A stretch of 64,000 nt of DNA from Bacillus alkalicellulosilyticus (GCF_002019795.1 NZ_KV917381.1:1361210-1425209), one strand, 5' to 3'; positions 36,490 through 48,178 are shown, numbered from the stretch's first letter. The notes: generated by a model from the letters alone, not told the origin. A program made the numbers and translations.

Positions 36490-37482
36490 ATGCCAGGTAC
36501 TGGAGATATTATGATTTTAGTTGTACTCGGGTTAATTATTATTGCGTTTGCGGTATTATTTACGTTTGTACCAGTTATGCTTTGGATTTCGGCTTTAGCA
36601 GCTGGGGTGAAAATTGGAATTTTTGAATTAGTGGGAATGAGACTCCGTCGAGTTATTCCAGCTCGTGTTGTTAATCCATTAATTAAAGCGGTAAAAGCAG
36701 GTTTAGATTTAAATACAAGTAAGCTTGAAGGTCACTATCTTGCTGGTGGTAATGTTGACAGGGTTGTAAATGCCCTCATTGCTGCACAACGTGCGAATAT
36801 TGACTTATCATTTGAGCGTGCGGCTGCGATTGACCTTGCTGGTCGTGATGTATTAGAAGCAGTACAAATGAGCGTTAACCCAAAAGTTATTGAAACACCA
36901 TTCATTGCCGGTGTAGCGATGGACGGAATTGAAGTAAAAGCAAAGGCTCGTATTACAGTTCGAGCAAACATCGACCGTTTAGTCGGGGGTGCTGGAGAAG
37001 ATACGGTTATCGCTCGTGTTGGTGAAGGGATTGTATCAACGATTGGTTCTGCAAGTAATCACAAAAAAGTACTTGAAAATCCAGATATGATTTCACAAAC
37101 TGTTTTATCAAAAGGACTAGATGCAGGAACAGCATTTGAAATTCTTTCGATTGATATTGCTGACATTGATATCGGTAAAAATATTGGGGCTGAGCTTCAA
37201 ACTGACCAAGCGGAAGCCGATAAGAAAATTGCTCAAGCGAAAGCCGAAGAGCGTCGTGCAATGGCAGTAGCGAAAGAACAAGAAATGAAAGCTAAAGTTG
37301 AAGAAATGCGTGCAAAAGTTGTGGAAGCTGAAGCTGAAGTACCTATGGCATTAGCGGAAGCATTACGAAGCGGTAATATGGGTGTTATGGACTATGTAAA
37401 TTACCAAAACATAAGTGCTGATACAGATATGAGAGATTCAATCGGGAAAGCAACTGGAGAAAACAAAAAGGATAATAAATAG
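36490..37482 (+). CDS. floA: Flotillin-like protein FloA
   Basis: FloA scaffolds lipid microdomains and promotes membrane fluidity. The 330-residue protein has an N-terminal membrane-inserted hairpin (about 5-50), a PHB/SPFH-type domain and an Ala/Glu/Lys-rich coiled coil (about 235-295: [20 protein letters not shown]) before a polar tail. The ATG follows GAGGAGGTAGTGTT. It is the central gene of the sigma-W operon. Confidence 0.96.
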   Translation: MPGTGDIMILVVLGLIIIAFAVLFTFVPVMLWISALAAGVKIGIFELVGMRLRRVIPARVVNPLIKAVKAGLDLNTSKLEGHYLAGGNVDRVVNALIAAQRANIDLSFERAAAIDLAGRDVLEAVQMSVNPKVIETPFIAGVAMDGIEVKAKARITVRANIDRLVGGAGEDTVIARVGEGIVSTIGSASNHKKVLENPDMISQTVLSKGLDAGTAFEILSIDIADIDIGKNIGAELQTDQAEADKKIAQAKAEERRAMAVAKEQEMKAKVEEMRAKVVEAEAEVPMALAEALRSGNMGVMDYVNYQNISADTDMRDSIGKATGENKKDNK

Positions 37483-37512
37483 GAGGAAGCTCCTTAGAGA
37501 GGAGAGTTCCAA

Positions 37513-37998
37513 TTGGGTATTGTAGATTTTTTATTTAATAATCCGTTTTTGCTTATTCTCATTGCGATTTGGGTATTTAATAGGTTTAGACGCCAAGCTA
37601 GTGCCCAACAGCAACAACAAGGCCAGCCGCAAAAGCAAGCGCAAAGACAAGAGCAGGAAATCGATTGGAAAGAAATTTTCCGACAAGAGGAGTTTCCTGA
37701 ACAGGAAAAGCCTGCTCCAAGGCCACTACAACCGAGTCCAGCAGAGATTTTGCCAATAGAAGAAGACCGTCGTACGTCTCTTCAAATTGAACGAGATGAA
37801 TTACGCCAAAAGCAGGAACTTGTTAACAATAACATCTTTACTGGTGGAATAAGTGACGGCATCAAAGTTAACGAAATTGGCAAAAAACCAGGATTAGCGC
37901 TTCATTTTAATCAGATCACAAATGAAGAAGCAATGAAAGGTGTAGTTTGGGCAGAGGTGCTTGGAAAGCCAAGAGCAAAACGGTCACATCGTCAGTAA
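37513..37998 (+). CDS. Membrane-anchored protein in the floA operon (YqfB-like)
   Basis: The 161-residue protein has one N-terminal hydrophobic helix (about 5-21), a glutamine-rich linker (about 30-48) and a charged C-terminal half. I do not recognise a catalytic domain. Its place after floA corresponds to yqfB of B. subtilis, although length and sequence diverge, so the link is positional. The TTG start at 37513 has AGAGGAGAG upstream. A role with flotillin or the sigma-W stress response is a guess from context. Confidence 0.7.
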   Translation: MGIVDFLFNNPFLLILIAIWVFNRFRRQASAQQQQQGQPQKQAQRQEQEIDWKEIFRQEEFPEQEKPAPRPLQPSPAEILPIEEDRRTSLQIERDELRQKQELVNNNIFTGGISDGIKVNEIGKKPGLALHFNQITNEEAMKGVVWAEVLGKPRAKRSHRQ

Positions 37999-38010
37999 TT
38001 ATAACTGAAC

Positions 38011-38058
38011 AAAAAGAGCTTATCAAAAGTCAAATGACTTTATGATAAGCTCTTTTTT
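38011..38058 (+). terminator. Terminator of the floA operon
   Basis: AAAAAGAGCTTATCA (38011-38025) pairs perfectly with 38043-38057, and the loop itself contains AAGTCA...TGACTT; T6 follows. Just downstream (38090-38114) is GCTTTGCCGTTTTTCTTA, identical to the tail of repeat copy 3. Confidence 0.92.
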
Positions 38059-38126
38059 CTTGTAGATAAATAAAGCAAATAATTTTGTCCATAATAGACA
38101 GCTTTGCCGTTTTTCTTAATTTTTAG

Positions 38127-38155
38127 TGATAGCATCGTCTTCTTTCTCATAAAAA
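38127..38155 (+). promoter_or_regulatory. Possible sigma-E promoter of yqfC-yqfD
   Basis: TGATAGCA and CATAAAAA are spaced by 13 nt, resembling sigma-E -35 and -10 regions. In B. subtilis yqfC-yqfD belong to the sigma-E regulon. The match is partial. Confidence 0.35.
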
Positions 38156-38179
38156 TGTTAGGAGAGGAGGTCTTGAGAC

Positions 38180-38461
38180 ATGAAAAGATTCAAGCAACGC
38201 ATGAAAAAATGGATAACCGAAGGGATGGACCTTCCAGCTGACGTGCTCATGGACCTACCGCGAATCACGATGATCGGACAATTACATATCTATATTGAAA
38301 ACCATCGTGGTGTTCTTCAATTTTCAAATGAGGAACTGCGGTTGTTATTATCACAGGGGCAACTTCTAATTAAAGGAGAACAATTTGTTATTAAGACGAT
38401 TCTTCCTGAAGAATTGTTACTAGAAGGAAAAATCGACCAAGTTATATACATTAATGAATAA
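38180..38461 (+). CDS. yqfC: Sporulation protein YqfC
   Basis: The 93-residue protein matches YqfC (YabP-like family), with DLPADVLMDLPRITMIG and a C-terminal beta-rich part. It is a mother-cell sporulation protein of unknown mechanism, encoded directly before yqfD in spore formers. The ATG has a very strong ribosome site (GGAGAGGAGGTCTTGAGAC). Confidence 0.92.
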   Translation: MKRFKQRMKKWITEGMDLPADVLMDLPRITMIGQLHIYIENHRGVLQFSNEELRLLLSQGQLLIKGEQFVIKTILPEELLLEGKIDQVIYINE

Positions 38462-38488
38462 TTTGAACAAAAGCTTAGGGGGAGGCAA

Positions 38489-39676
38489 ATGAAGAATAAC
38501 TGGTTACACTATGTGTATGGGTACGTAAGAATGACAATTGAAGGTCAATATGCAGAACGATTTTTAAATCAATGTATTCATAACGATATTGATATTTGGA
38601 ACATCAAGCGAGTTGGGAAAGAAAAGATGGTGTGCTATCTTGCCCTAGAGGATGTCAGAAAAATCAAGAAAATCGTAAAGATGACTGACTGTAAAGTATC
38701 ATTTACAAAAAGAATAGGCATTCCCTTCCTTACAAAAAAAATGGCGATACGAGGCGGGTTTACCGCTGGAATCGCCGGCTTTTTGTTTCTTATCTTTCTA
38801 TTATCGAATATGGTATGGGGAATTTCAATTCAAGGAGCATCACCAAAAGTTGAACATCAACTAAAGCAAATTGTACAAGACATTGGAATAAAACGAGGAA
38901 AATTCTTATTTTCATTACCAAGTGTAGAAGATATTCAAAAAGTTGTGACAGATAGTTTAGAAGAAGCAACATGGGTTGGGGTACAATTAAATGGGACGAC
39001 CTACCATTTTGAAGTCGTTGAGCAAACATTACCTGAAGAAAAAGGATTGATTAGTCCAAGGCATTTAGTATCAAAAAAGAAGGCAGTTATCCATGAAATG
39101 TTTGTTGAAAAAGGGCAAGCTATGGTCAAGCCGAATCAGTTTGTGAATAAGGGAGAGTTACTAGTATCTGGATTTATTGGAAAAGAAGGAAAAACAGAGA
39201 TTGTAGCGGCTCAAGCCGAAGTTTTTGGAGAAATTTGGTACAAGTCTGACGTGTCTGTTCCCCTTAGTACCAAGTATGAGACATTAACTGGAGATTCAAA
39301 AACAAAATACTATTTAAGCTTTTTTAACGTTGATATTCCAATATGGGGGTTTAGAAGTCCTCAATATGAACATTATGAGGTTTTTGAAAGGAACTATGCA
39401 TTCCGACTTTTAAATTGGACCTTACCTGTGCAATATAAAAGTAAGCAAGCTCTTGAAAAGCAGGAAACGCTTCGGGAATATTCTGAAGAAGAGGCTGTCC
39501 AAGTGGGAATAGAGATGGCAAAGGTTGAATTGAACAAGAGTCTAGGAGACGATGCAGAGATCGTTGGCGAAAAAGTTTTGCACCAAGCTAAAGAGAATGG
39601 TAAAGTTATACTAAAGATTCATTACCAAGTCATAGAAGAAATTACATCGGAGCAACCGATTATTCAAGGAGACTGA
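38489..39676 (+). CDS. yqfD: Sporulation protein YqfD
   Basis: The 395-residue protein has a cytoplasmic N-terminal part, a membrane helix (about 92-112: GFTAGIAGFLFLIFLLSNMVW) and a large extracytoplasmic region with FtsQ/POTRA-like character. It matches the YqfD family expressed under sigma-E in the mother cell. The exact role is not known. The ATG follows TTAGGGGGAGGCAA, and phoH begins 5 nt after its stop. Confidence 0.92.
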   Translation: MKNNWLHYVYGYVRMTIEGQYAERFLNQCIHNDIDIWNIKRVGKEKMVCYLALEDVRKIKKIVKMTDCKVSFTKRIGIPFLTKKMAIRGGFTAGIAGFLFLIFLLSNMVWGISIQGASPKVEHQLKQIVQDIGIKRGKFLFSLPSVEDIQKVVTDSLEEATWVGVQLNGTTYHFEVVEQTLPEEKGLISPRHLVSKKKAVIHEMFVEKGQAMVKPNQFVNKGELLVSGFIGKEGKTEIVAAQAEVFGEIWYKSDVSVPLSTKYETLTGDSKTKYYLSFFNVDIPIWGFRSPQYEHYEVFERNYAFRLLNWTLPVQYKSKQALEKQETLREYSEEEAVQVGIEMAKVELNKSLGDDAEIVGEKVLHQAKENGKVILKIHYQVIEEITSEQPIIQGD

Positions 39677-39681
39677 GGTTA

Positions 39682-40659
39682 TTGTCAGAAATGAAGCTTA
39701 TTCAATTAGAGGCAAAGGACCAAAATGAAATCCAAGTTTTATTTGGCCCAAATGATATTCATCTAAAAAGAATAGAAGAAAAGTTAGGGATTTCTATTAC
39801 GACGAGAGGTGAGACCGTATCCGTTTCAGGCGATGATGAAACGGTAGAGAGGGTTTCCAACGTCCTAAAAACACTGTTACTACTCGTGCGTAAAGGGGTC
39901 TCCATTTCAGAAAGAGATGTAGTGTATGCTATACAATTAGCTGAACGCGACATGCTTGATGAAATTGTGGACTTATATGAAGAAAAGCTTGCTGTTAATT
40001 CAAAAGGAAAACCGATTGTAGTCAAAACACTTGGACAAAAACATTATGTGTCAGCCATTCAAAAACGTGATATGGTTTTTGGAATTGGTCCAGCAGGTAC
40101 TGGAAAAACATTTCTAGCTGTTGTAATGGCTGTTACAGCTTTAAAAGACGGACGAGTTAAGAAAATTGTCCTCACTAGACCAGCGGTAGAGGCTGGCGAA
40201 AGTCTTGGCTTTCTTCCTGGTGATTTAAAAGAAAAAGTAGATCCCTATTTAAGACCTCTTTATGATGGTTTACATGAGGTGTTAGGGATGGAGCATACCA
40301 CTAGATTAATGGAACGAGGAACGATTGAGGTTGCTCCTCTGGCGTATATGAGGGGACGTACCTTAGATGATTCTTTTGTTATTCTTGATGAAGCCCAAAA
40401 CACCACGCAAGAACAAATGAAAATGTTTTTGACAAGACTAGGTTTTGGATCTAAAATGGTAATTAATGGGGATTTAACTCAAGTAGACTTACCAAAAGGA
40501 AAAAAATCTGGTTTGCGAATGGCGATACAAACACTTGAACGTATAAAAGAAATTGATTTTATTTATCTACAACAAACGGATGTTGTTCGTCACACACTAG
40601 TTCAAAAAATATTAGATGCGTATGAAACATCAGAGGAAAAAGAAAAGGGAAAGCAGTGA
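39682..40659 (+). CDS. phoH: PhoH family ATPase
   Basis: The 325-residue protein has an N-terminal KH-like segment (about 20-65) and a P-loop domain with Walker A GIGPAGTGKTF and Walker B ILDEAQN. PhoH proteins are ATPases linked to RNA metabolism; the substrate is not settled. The TTG at 39682 follows GACTGAGGTTA; an ATG three codons later is an alternative. It lies in the order yqfD-phoH-pgpH as in B. subtilis. Confidence 0.93.
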   Translation: MSEMKLIQLEAKDQNEIQVLFGPNDIHLKRIEEKLGISITTRGETVSVSGDDETVERVSNVLKTLLLLVRKGVSISERDVVYAIQLAERDMLDEIVDLYEEKLAVNSKGKPIVVKTLGQKHYVSAIQKRDMVFGIGPAGTGKTFLAVVMAVTALKDGRVKKIVLTRPAVEAGESLGFLPGDLKEKVDPYLRPLYDGLHEVLGMEHTTRLMERGTIEVAPLAYMRGRTLDDSFVILDEAQNTTQEQMKMFLTRLGFGSKMVINGDLTQVDLPKGKKSGLRMAIQTLERIKEIDFIYLQQTDVVRHTLVQKILDAYETSEEKEKGKQ

Positions 40660-40667
40660 CTATTGAG

Positions 40668-40693
40668 ACCCTCAACATGTTTTGAGGGTCTTA
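40668..40693 (+). terminator. Weak hairpin between phoH and pgpH
   Basis: AGACCCTCAA pairs with TTGAGGGTCT around a short loop, but only TTAT follows, so read-through into pgpH is likely. Confidence 0.5.
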
Positions 40694-40740
40694 TCGTTTA
40701 CATGGCCCCCTCGGAATTTTAAGTAAAGGCGGTGAACGAA

Positions 40741-42936
40741 ATGAAAAAGCGTACCCCAATTGATCAAAGTAAATGGTGGAGAAAAATAAAAGACCATCGC
40801 TATATTCGGAACATCTTATTTTTAATATTAGCTCTTTTCTTATATGGTGTTATGATCGATAATGTTATTCCTGAAAAATTGGATATTCAGATGTCTACGG
40901 TAGCAGAGGTAGATATTCGTTCTCCTATAACAGTTGAAAATAAAGCTGCAACAGATATGAAACGGAAAGAAGTAATAGAAGCTATTAGACCTGTGTATGT
41001 TCAAAAAAAGGAATATGCCCAATTACAGGTTGAAAAAATAAATGATATTTTTGAATTAATCAATCAGGTCAACGAGGAATATGAAACAAATGAGGAAGAA
41101 GTACTAGAAGAAGAGGCAATTGTAGAAGAAGATGAAGTTAACCTAGAGGAAAAACTTGAATATGTACAAAGTGTCATTTCATATGGGACAAGCAATGATT
41201 TATCAGATGAAACGATCCTTACCTTATTACAGGCCAATGATATTCAACTGCAAATGGCTCGAGAAACAACGATGAACGCTGTATATGAAATCATGATTCA
41301 AAGAATTCCTATTAATGAGTTATCGGCAGCTAAGCAATCCGTTGAAGATAAGATTATCATTTCAACGGTTAGTAATAGGCTGCATGATGCGATGATAGAA
41401 CTAGCTAAGTTTGCTATTATCCCAAATTATATATATGATGATAAGGCTACAGAGAGGCTACAAGAGGAAGCTGCAGAATCAGTTGACCCAGTCGTTATTC
41501 GTGAGGGACAGCTTTTAGTAAAAGCTGGTGAAATGATTAACCATGAGGTATATGAACAGCTTCGATTAGTAGGATTATTAGATGAGACATTTAACCTTTA
41601 CCCATATGTTGGCTTAGCCCTGCTTATAGCACTTATGATTGGAATGTTAGGTTATTACCTCAATGAAGTGAAAACAACAGCCAAGACAAACAACAGTCAT
41701 TTGCTTATGTTTACTCTTATTTTTATCGTGACGATAACCGTAATGAAAATAACAAGCTTTTTAGAAAACCTAGATTATACGGGTGTAGGACTTATCGTTC
41801 CTGTTGCAGTTGGAACTATGCTACTTACGATGCTCATACATGAAAGGGTCGCGTTATTTTCGAGTATCTTTTTTGCCATTATAGCTAGTGTTTTATTTAA
41901 TAACGAAACGGTTGGAACTTTTAACTTCACATATGGTGTCTATGTTTTATTTAGTTCTTTTGCTGGAGTTTACTTTCTCGGAAAGACGAATCGGACATCG
42001 AGAATATTAAAAGCAGGTTTATTTGTTTCTTCAATTAATATCATTTCAATTTTGTCTATACTATTCATGAAAAGCTTTCAGCAAAGTGGAATTGAAATTG
42101 GTATGCATATCGGTTTTGCCTTTTTATCAGGCTTCTTAGCCGCTGTATTAACATTAGGACTACTTCCGTTTTTTGAAGCTGGATTTGGTATTTTATCGAC
42201 AACTAAACTAATTGAGTTGTCTAATCCAAATCATCCGTTGCTGCGAAAAATTTTACTAGAAGCGCCTGGCACATACCATCATAGTGTTGTCGTTGGCAAT
42301 CTAGCTGAAGCAGCCTGTGAATCAGTAGGAGCAAACGGATTACTTGCCCGTGTTGGGTCTTATTATCATGATTTAGGGAAAACAAGGAGACCACATTTTT
42401 TCATTGAAAATCAAATGAAAATGGATAATCCGCATGATAAAATATCGCCACAACTGAGCAAAACGATAATTATTTCCCATCCATATGATGGGGCAGACCT
42501 TCTGAGAGAATTTAAGATGCCAAAGGAAATCATTGACATTGCTGAACAACATCATGGGACAACGTTATTAAAATTTTTCTATCATAAAGCAAACCAAGAT
42601 AGTGAATCACCTATTCCAGAATCTCAATTTCGCTATCCTGGACCAAAAGCACAAACAAAGGTATCTGCAATAGTCGGAATCGCAGATTCTGTTGAAGCAG
42701 CAGTTCGTTCAATCTCAAAGCCAACCCCAGATAAAATTGATGCTCTTGTTCGTAAGATTATTAATGATCGCTTAGAGGATGGCCAATTTGATGAATGTGA
42801 CTTAACGATGAGAGAACTAGATAAAATAGCGATATCGATTTGTGAAACATTAAAAGGAACATTCCACTCAAGGATTGAATATCCGGAAGACCCGAAAGAA
42901 AAAAAGGGGGATACTCAAAATGACAGTCGAAATTGA
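40741..42936 (+). CDS. pgpH: Cyclic-di-AMP phosphodiesterase PgpH
   Basis: The 731-residue 7TMR-HD protein has an N-terminal membrane helix (about 24-43), a large extracytoplasmic 7TMR-HDED domain, seven membrane helices (about 285-495) and a C-terminal cytoplasmic HD domain with HHSVVVGNLAEAA, YYHDLGK and AEQHHGT motifs. PgpH degrades c-di-AMP to pApA and so affects potassium and osmotic balance. The ATG at 40741 has AGGCGGTGA 5 nt upstream; the GTG at 40732 overlaps that site. Its end overlaps ybeY by 17 nt. Confidence 0.96.
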   Translation: MKKRTPIDQSKWWRKIKDHRYIRNILFLILALFLYGVMIDNVIPEKLDIQMSTVAEVDIRSPITVENKAATDMKRKEVIEAIRPVYVQKKEYAQLQVEKINDIFELINQVNEEYETNEEEVLEEEAIVEEDEVNLEEKLEYVQSVISYGTSNDLSDETILTLLQANDIQLQMARETTMNAVYEIMIQRIPINELSAAKQSVEDKIIISTVSNRLHDAMIELAKFAIIPNYIYDDKATERLQEEAAESVDPVVIREGQLLVKAGEMINHEVYEQLRLVGLLDETFNLYPYVGLALLIALMIGMLGYYLNEVKTTAKTNNSHLLMFTLIFIVTITVMKITSFLENLDYTGVGLIVPVAVGTMLLTMLIHERVALFSSIFFAIIASVLFNNETVGTFNFTYGVYVLFSSFAGVYFLGKTNRTSRILKAGLFVSSINIISILSILFMKSFQQSGIEIGMHIGFAFLSGFLAAVLTLGLLPFFEAGFGILSTTKLIELSNPNHPLLRKILLEAPGTYHHSVVVGNLAEAACESVGANGLLARVGSYYHDLGKTRRPHFFIENQMKMDNPHDKISPQLSKTIIISHPYDGADLLREFKMPKEIIDIAEQHHGTTLLKFFYHKANQDSESPIPESQFRYPGPKAQTKVSAIVGIADSVEAAVRSISKPTPDKIDALVRKIINDRLEDGQFDECDLTMRELDKIAISICETLKGTFHSRIEYPEDPKEKKGDTQNDSRN

Positions 42937-43390
42937 TATGCTAGATGAAACAGAAAGCCTAACTGAAAAGCAACTTAAACTTGTAGAAGAACTCCTTAAA
43001 GAAACAGCAAATAAGGAAAAAATAAAAGCGAATTCTGAAGTGTCCATTTCTTTTGTTGATAATGAAAGAATTCAAGAAGTTAATCGAGAATATCGAAATA
43101 AAGATGCGGTAACGGATGTTATTTCTTTTGCGTTTAATGATAATGTCGACGAGGAATTGGAAATTGTAGGAATTGAAATGACAAATGTGTTAGGCGATAT
43201 CATCATTTCAATTCCAAGAGCAAAAGAACAAGCCGTAGAGTATAATCACTCATTTGAGCGGGAGCTTGGGTTTCTTGTTGTGCATGGAATGTTACACCTT
43301 CTCGGCTATGACCATATGAGTGAAGAAGAGGAGAAAGAAATGTTTTCTCGACAAGAGGAAATATTGAATGCCTATGGACTTACGCGATAA
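42920..43390 (+). CDS. ybeY: Endoribonuclease YbeY
   Basis: YbeY is a zinc-dependent RNase in 16S rRNA 3' maturation and ribosome quality control. The 156-residue protein has the H-x3-H-x5-H zinc motif in HGMLHLLGYDH, the TDVISFAF strand and LGDIIISIPRA. The ATG at 42920 follows GGGGGAT and overlaps the end of pgpH; longer starts would place the ribosome site inside the gene. The next gene overlaps its 3' end. Confidence 0.96.
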   Translation: MTVEIDMLDETESLTEKQLKLVEELLKETANKEKIKANSEVSISFVDNERIQEVNREYRNKDAVTDVISFAFNDNVDEELEIVGIEMTNVLGDIIISIPRAKEQAVEYNHSFERELGFLVVHGMLHLLGYDHMSEEEEKEMFSRQEEILNAYGLTR

Positions 43391-43766
43391 AAATCGGTGG
43401 GGTCTCAAACGCTTATTCCGCTCTTTCTATTATGCATGGACTGGCTTGCGTTATGTGTTTTCAAATGAACAGAACTTACGGATTCATTTAGGTATTGGGA
43501 TAGTCATTCTCATAGTAGCTTTTTCTTTATCGATTTCTCTAATAGAAAGAGCGATACTTATTCTAGTCATAGGCATCGTTTTATCTCTTGAGGTTATGAA
43601 CACAGCAATTGAACGAACAGTCGATATGTTTACAGCGGAATATCACCCACTAGCTAAAATAGCTAAGGATATTGCCGCTGCTGCTGTGTTTGTCTTTAGC
43701 TTAATAGCTGTTATCATTGGACTTATAATTTTATTGCCACCGCTTTTGGACTTATTCATTAGGTAG
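43368..43766 (+). CDS. dgkA: Undecaprenol/diacylglycerol kinase family protein
   Basis: The 132-residue membrane protein has three hydrophobic helices and the family motif EVMNTAIERTVDMF at about 65-78, with HPLAKIAKDIAAAAV following. In B. subtilis DgkA acts as undecaprenol kinase, recycling the lipid carrier of cell wall synthesis. The start may be 43368 or the ATG at 43374; GAGG lies 9 nt before the first. It overlaps ybeY by 23 nt. Confidence 0.94.
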   Translation: MPMDLRDKNRWGLKRLFRSFYYAWTGLRYVFSNEQNLRIHLGIGIVILIVAFSLSISLIERAILILVIGIVLSLEVMNTAIERTVDMFTAEYHPLAKIAKDIAAAAVFVFSLIAVIIGLIILLPPLLDLFIR

Positions 43767-43797
43767 TAATTATACTTGGGAGAGGAGTTTCAACACA

Positions 43798-45822
<2,025 letters not shown>

Positions 45823-45862
45823 AACGAATTAACATTTGTGAAACCTACTGTAACATACATTT

Positions 45863-45898
45863 AACAATGGTGATTCTTGAATTGCCATTGTTTTTTGT
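45863..45898 (+). terminator. Terminator of era
   Basis: AACAATGG pairs with CCATTGTT, with an additional inner ATTC/GAAT pairing, followed by T4-6. Confidence 0.8.
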
Positions 45899-46057
45899 TC
45901 TAATAATATTTATGATAGATATAGGGTTCTATTTAAAAAATGATGAGAAAAAACAAAGGAATTTACAATTTTTCCATCACATGAAATTCGCAAACAAGGT
46001 CAACCTATATGTAAAGAGCGGTCTACTAATTTCCTTTCAAGAAAGGTGGAATCTCAT

Positions 46058-46198
46058 ATGCTTGATTTTTCCTGGAAAGTGTTTTCTAAGACAGGGAGCA
46101 TTGACACGTATTTGTTAATGAAGGAGCTTGAAAGAGATTTAAATGACACAGTTGATGACGAAATGGAAGACGAATACAACAGAATAGACGCTCATTAA
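46058..46198 (+). CDS. yqzL: Small protein YqzL
   Basis: A 46-codon gene starts at ATG after AAAGGTGGAATCTCAT. The product begins MLDFSWKVFSKTGSIDTYLL and ends in an acidic tail, matching YqzL, encoded between era and recO in B. subtilis. Function is unknown. It overlaps a longer out-of-frame reading frame (45867-46118) that I reject. About 230 nt upstream, beyond the era terminator, I see nothing else. Confidence 0.9.
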   Translation: MLDFSWKVFSKTGSIDTYLLMKELERDLNDTVDDEMEDEYNRIDAH

Positions 46199-46237
46199 AC
46201 CAAGTTTGCGTATCAAATTGATACGTGCGGTGAGGAT

Positions 46238-46996
46238 ATGCTTACAACAGCAGAAGGTATTGTGATTCGAACCATTGATTATGGCGAATCTAACAAGATA
46301 ATTACCTTATTTACAAAAGAATATGGCAAGATAGGAATCATGGCTAGAGGGGCAAAAAAACCAAAAAGTCGTGTTTCCGCTGTTTCACAGTTGCTTGTCT
46401 ATGGCTCGTTTCTTTTTTACCAAAGTAGTGGGTTAGGGACATTGCAACAAGGTGAAATTATTGAATCTTTTCGTGAGGTTCGAAATGATTTGTTTCGAGC
46501 CTCTTATGCATCATATGTAGTTGAATTAACAGACAAACTTATGGACGAGCGTCAACCCAATCAAGCTTTATTTGCTCTGTTATGCCAAACCCTACGGTTA
46601 CTTAATAATGACGTTGATGGCGAAATCCTGATGAGGATTTTTGAAATGAAAATGTTATCGGTAGCTGGAATTAGTCCACAACTGGACTGTTGTTCAAATT
46701 GTGGGAATGTAGAAGGTGAATTTGCATTTTCAATTCAAGAAGCGGGATTTCTGTGCCATCGGTGTTATTCAAAAGACCGCCATGTGATTAAGATATCAGC
46801 TCGAGCCGCTAAACTACTAAGACAATTTTATTATATTGACTTACATAGGCTTGGTACGATTTCGGTAAAGAAAGAGACTAAACAAGAGCTAGGCTTGGTA
46901 ATCTCTGCATACTATGACCAGTATTCAGGAATTACTCTAAAATCAAAACGTTTTCTAGAACAACTTGAACGAATGGACCCTACTGATGAAAGTTGA
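46238..46996 (+). CDS. recO: DNA repair protein RecO
   Basis: RecO helps load RecA on single-stranded DNA bound by SSB. The 252-residue protein has an N-terminal OB fold (AEGIVIRTIDYGESNKII, MARGAKKPKSR), a helical domain and a zinc finger with two Cys-x2-Cys pairs (CCSNCG and CHRC) around residues 148-178. The ATG follows GTGCGGTGAGGAT. Its stop codon overlaps the -35 region of the glycine T-box promoter. Confidence 0.96.
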   Translation: MLTTAEGIVIRTIDYGESNKIITLFTKEYGKIGIMARGAKKPKSRVSAVSQLLVYGSFLFYQSSGLGTLQQGEIIESFREVRNDLFRASYASYVVELTDKLMDERQPNQALFALLCQTLRLLNNDVDGEILMRIFEMKMLSVAGISPQLDCCSNCGNVEGEFAFSIQEAGFLCHRCYSKDRHVIKISARAAKLLRQFYYIDLHRLGTISVKKETKQELGLVISAYYDQYSGITLKSKRFLEQLERMDPTDES

Positions 46997-47021
46997 CATC
47001 CGTCAAAAAATTAAGTATGAT
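46993..47021 (+). promoter_or_regulatory. Sigma-A promoter of the glyQS T-box leader
   Basis: TTGACA (46993-46998), 17 nt, TATGAT (47016-47021). The -35 overlaps the last codons of recO. Confidence 0.85.
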
Positions 47022-47027
47022 TCTAAG

Positions 47028-47245
47028 TAATTATATGGTGCTACGAAAGAAAGTAGTACTTATCCTCACTGTAACAAGCGACCTTAGGATAGTGTGAGCT
47101 AGGGATACATAGGATAAGGAAGGCAGTCTGGAGCACACACGGAGAAAGTGGCTTTTCAATACTATATGAAAAGCAAATAGGGTGGAACCGCGGGTAAGCT
47201 CCCGTCCCTATGTCTATTGACATAGAGACGGGAGCTTTTCTTGTT
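47028..47245 (+). promoter_or_regulatory. Glycine T-box riboswitch of glyQS
   Basis: The leader has a stem I base GTGCT (47038-47042) pairing with AGCAC (47132-47136) and CTTATCC pairing with GGATAAG. A specifier GGC (47122-47124) stands on the 3' side of the internal loop. The T-box AGGGTGGAACCGCGGG (47179-47194) has the UGGA bulge expected to pair with the UCCA end of tRNA-Gly. The terminator AAGCTCCCGTC/GACGGGAGCTT with T4 is at 47196-47239. Uncharged tRNA-Gly should favour the antiterminator and expression of glyQS. Confidence 0.95.
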
Positions 47246-47287
47246 TTTTCACTACTATCTCCAACACAAAAATGAGGAGGTTACTAA

Positions 47288-48178
47288 ATGAACGTTCAAC
47301 AAATGATTTTGACACTGCAAAATTTTTGGGCTGACCAGAATTGTATCATTGCCCAAGCTTATGATGTAGAAAAAGGGGCAGGGACAATGAACCCAATGAC
47401 ATATCTACGAAGTATAGGTCCTGAGCCATGGAATGTAGCGTATGTCGAACCTTCACGTCGACCTGTTGATGGTCGATATGGTGAAAACCCGAACAGGTTA
47501 TATCAGCATCATCAGTTTCAGGTAATCATGAAACCATCACCTTCTAATATTCAAGAACTTTACTTAGAAAGCTTGAAACAATTAGGAATTAATCCGTTAG
47601 AACATGATATCCGCTTTGTCGAAGATAACTGGGAAGCACCTACGCTAGGGGCATGGGGTCTTGGTTGGGAAGTATGGTTAGATGGTATGGAAATTACCCA
47701 ATTTACCTATTTTCAGCAAGTTGGGGGTATCGATGCAAATCCAGTCGCTGTAGAGATTACCTACGGGATTGAACGATTGGCTTCTTATATTCAAGATAAA
47801 GAAAATGTATTTGATTTAGAATGGGTAAACGGGTTTACATATGGAGATATCTTTTTGCAACCCGAATATGAACATTCAAAGTATACGTTTGAAATTTCTG
47901 ATAGTGCTATGCTTTTTGGCCTTTTTAGTACATATGAGCTGGAAGCAAAGAGAGCGCTTGATGAACAACTTGTATTTCCAGCGTATGATTATGTCTTAAA
48001 ATGTTCCCATGTGTTCAACTTGTTGGATGCAAGAGGAGCGATATCGGTAACGGAAAGAACTGGATACATTGGAAGAGTTCGAAATTTAGCGAGAACTTGT
48101 GCGAAGGTATATTACGATGAGCGAGAAAGACTAGGGTTTCCAATGTTAAAAACAAAGGAGGAAAATGTGAATGAGTAG
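47288..48178 (+). CDS. glyQ: Glycine-tRNA ligase alpha subunit
   Basis: The 296-residue alpha subunit of the heterotetrameric glycyl-tRNA synthetase carries the catalytic class II core. Typical stretches are NFWADQNC at the start, [25 protein letters not shown] and [13 protein letters not shown]. The ATG follows GAGGAGGTTACTAA. The stop overlaps the glyS start by 8 nt. Expression is under the glycine T-box. Confidence 0.98.
   Translation: MNVQQMILTLQNFWADQNCIIAQAYDVEKGAGTMNPMTYLRSIGPEPWNVAYVEPSRRPVDGRYGENPNRLYQHHQFQVIMKPSPSNIQELYLESLKQLGINPLEHDIRFVEDNWEAPTLGAWGLGWEVWLDGMEITQFTYFQQVGGIDANPVAVEITYGIERLASYIQDKENVFDLEWVNGFTYGDIFLQPEYEHSKYTFEISDSAMLFGLFSTYELEAKRALDEQLVFPAYDYVLKCSHVFNLLDARGAISVTERTGYIGRVRNLARTCAKVYYDERERLGFPMLKTKEENVNE

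Noticed and set aside
45867-46118. An 83-codon frame with a hydrophobic start between era and recO
   Set aside because: It begins inside the era terminator hairpin and overlaps yqzL out of frame; yqzL has a proper ribosome site and known family.
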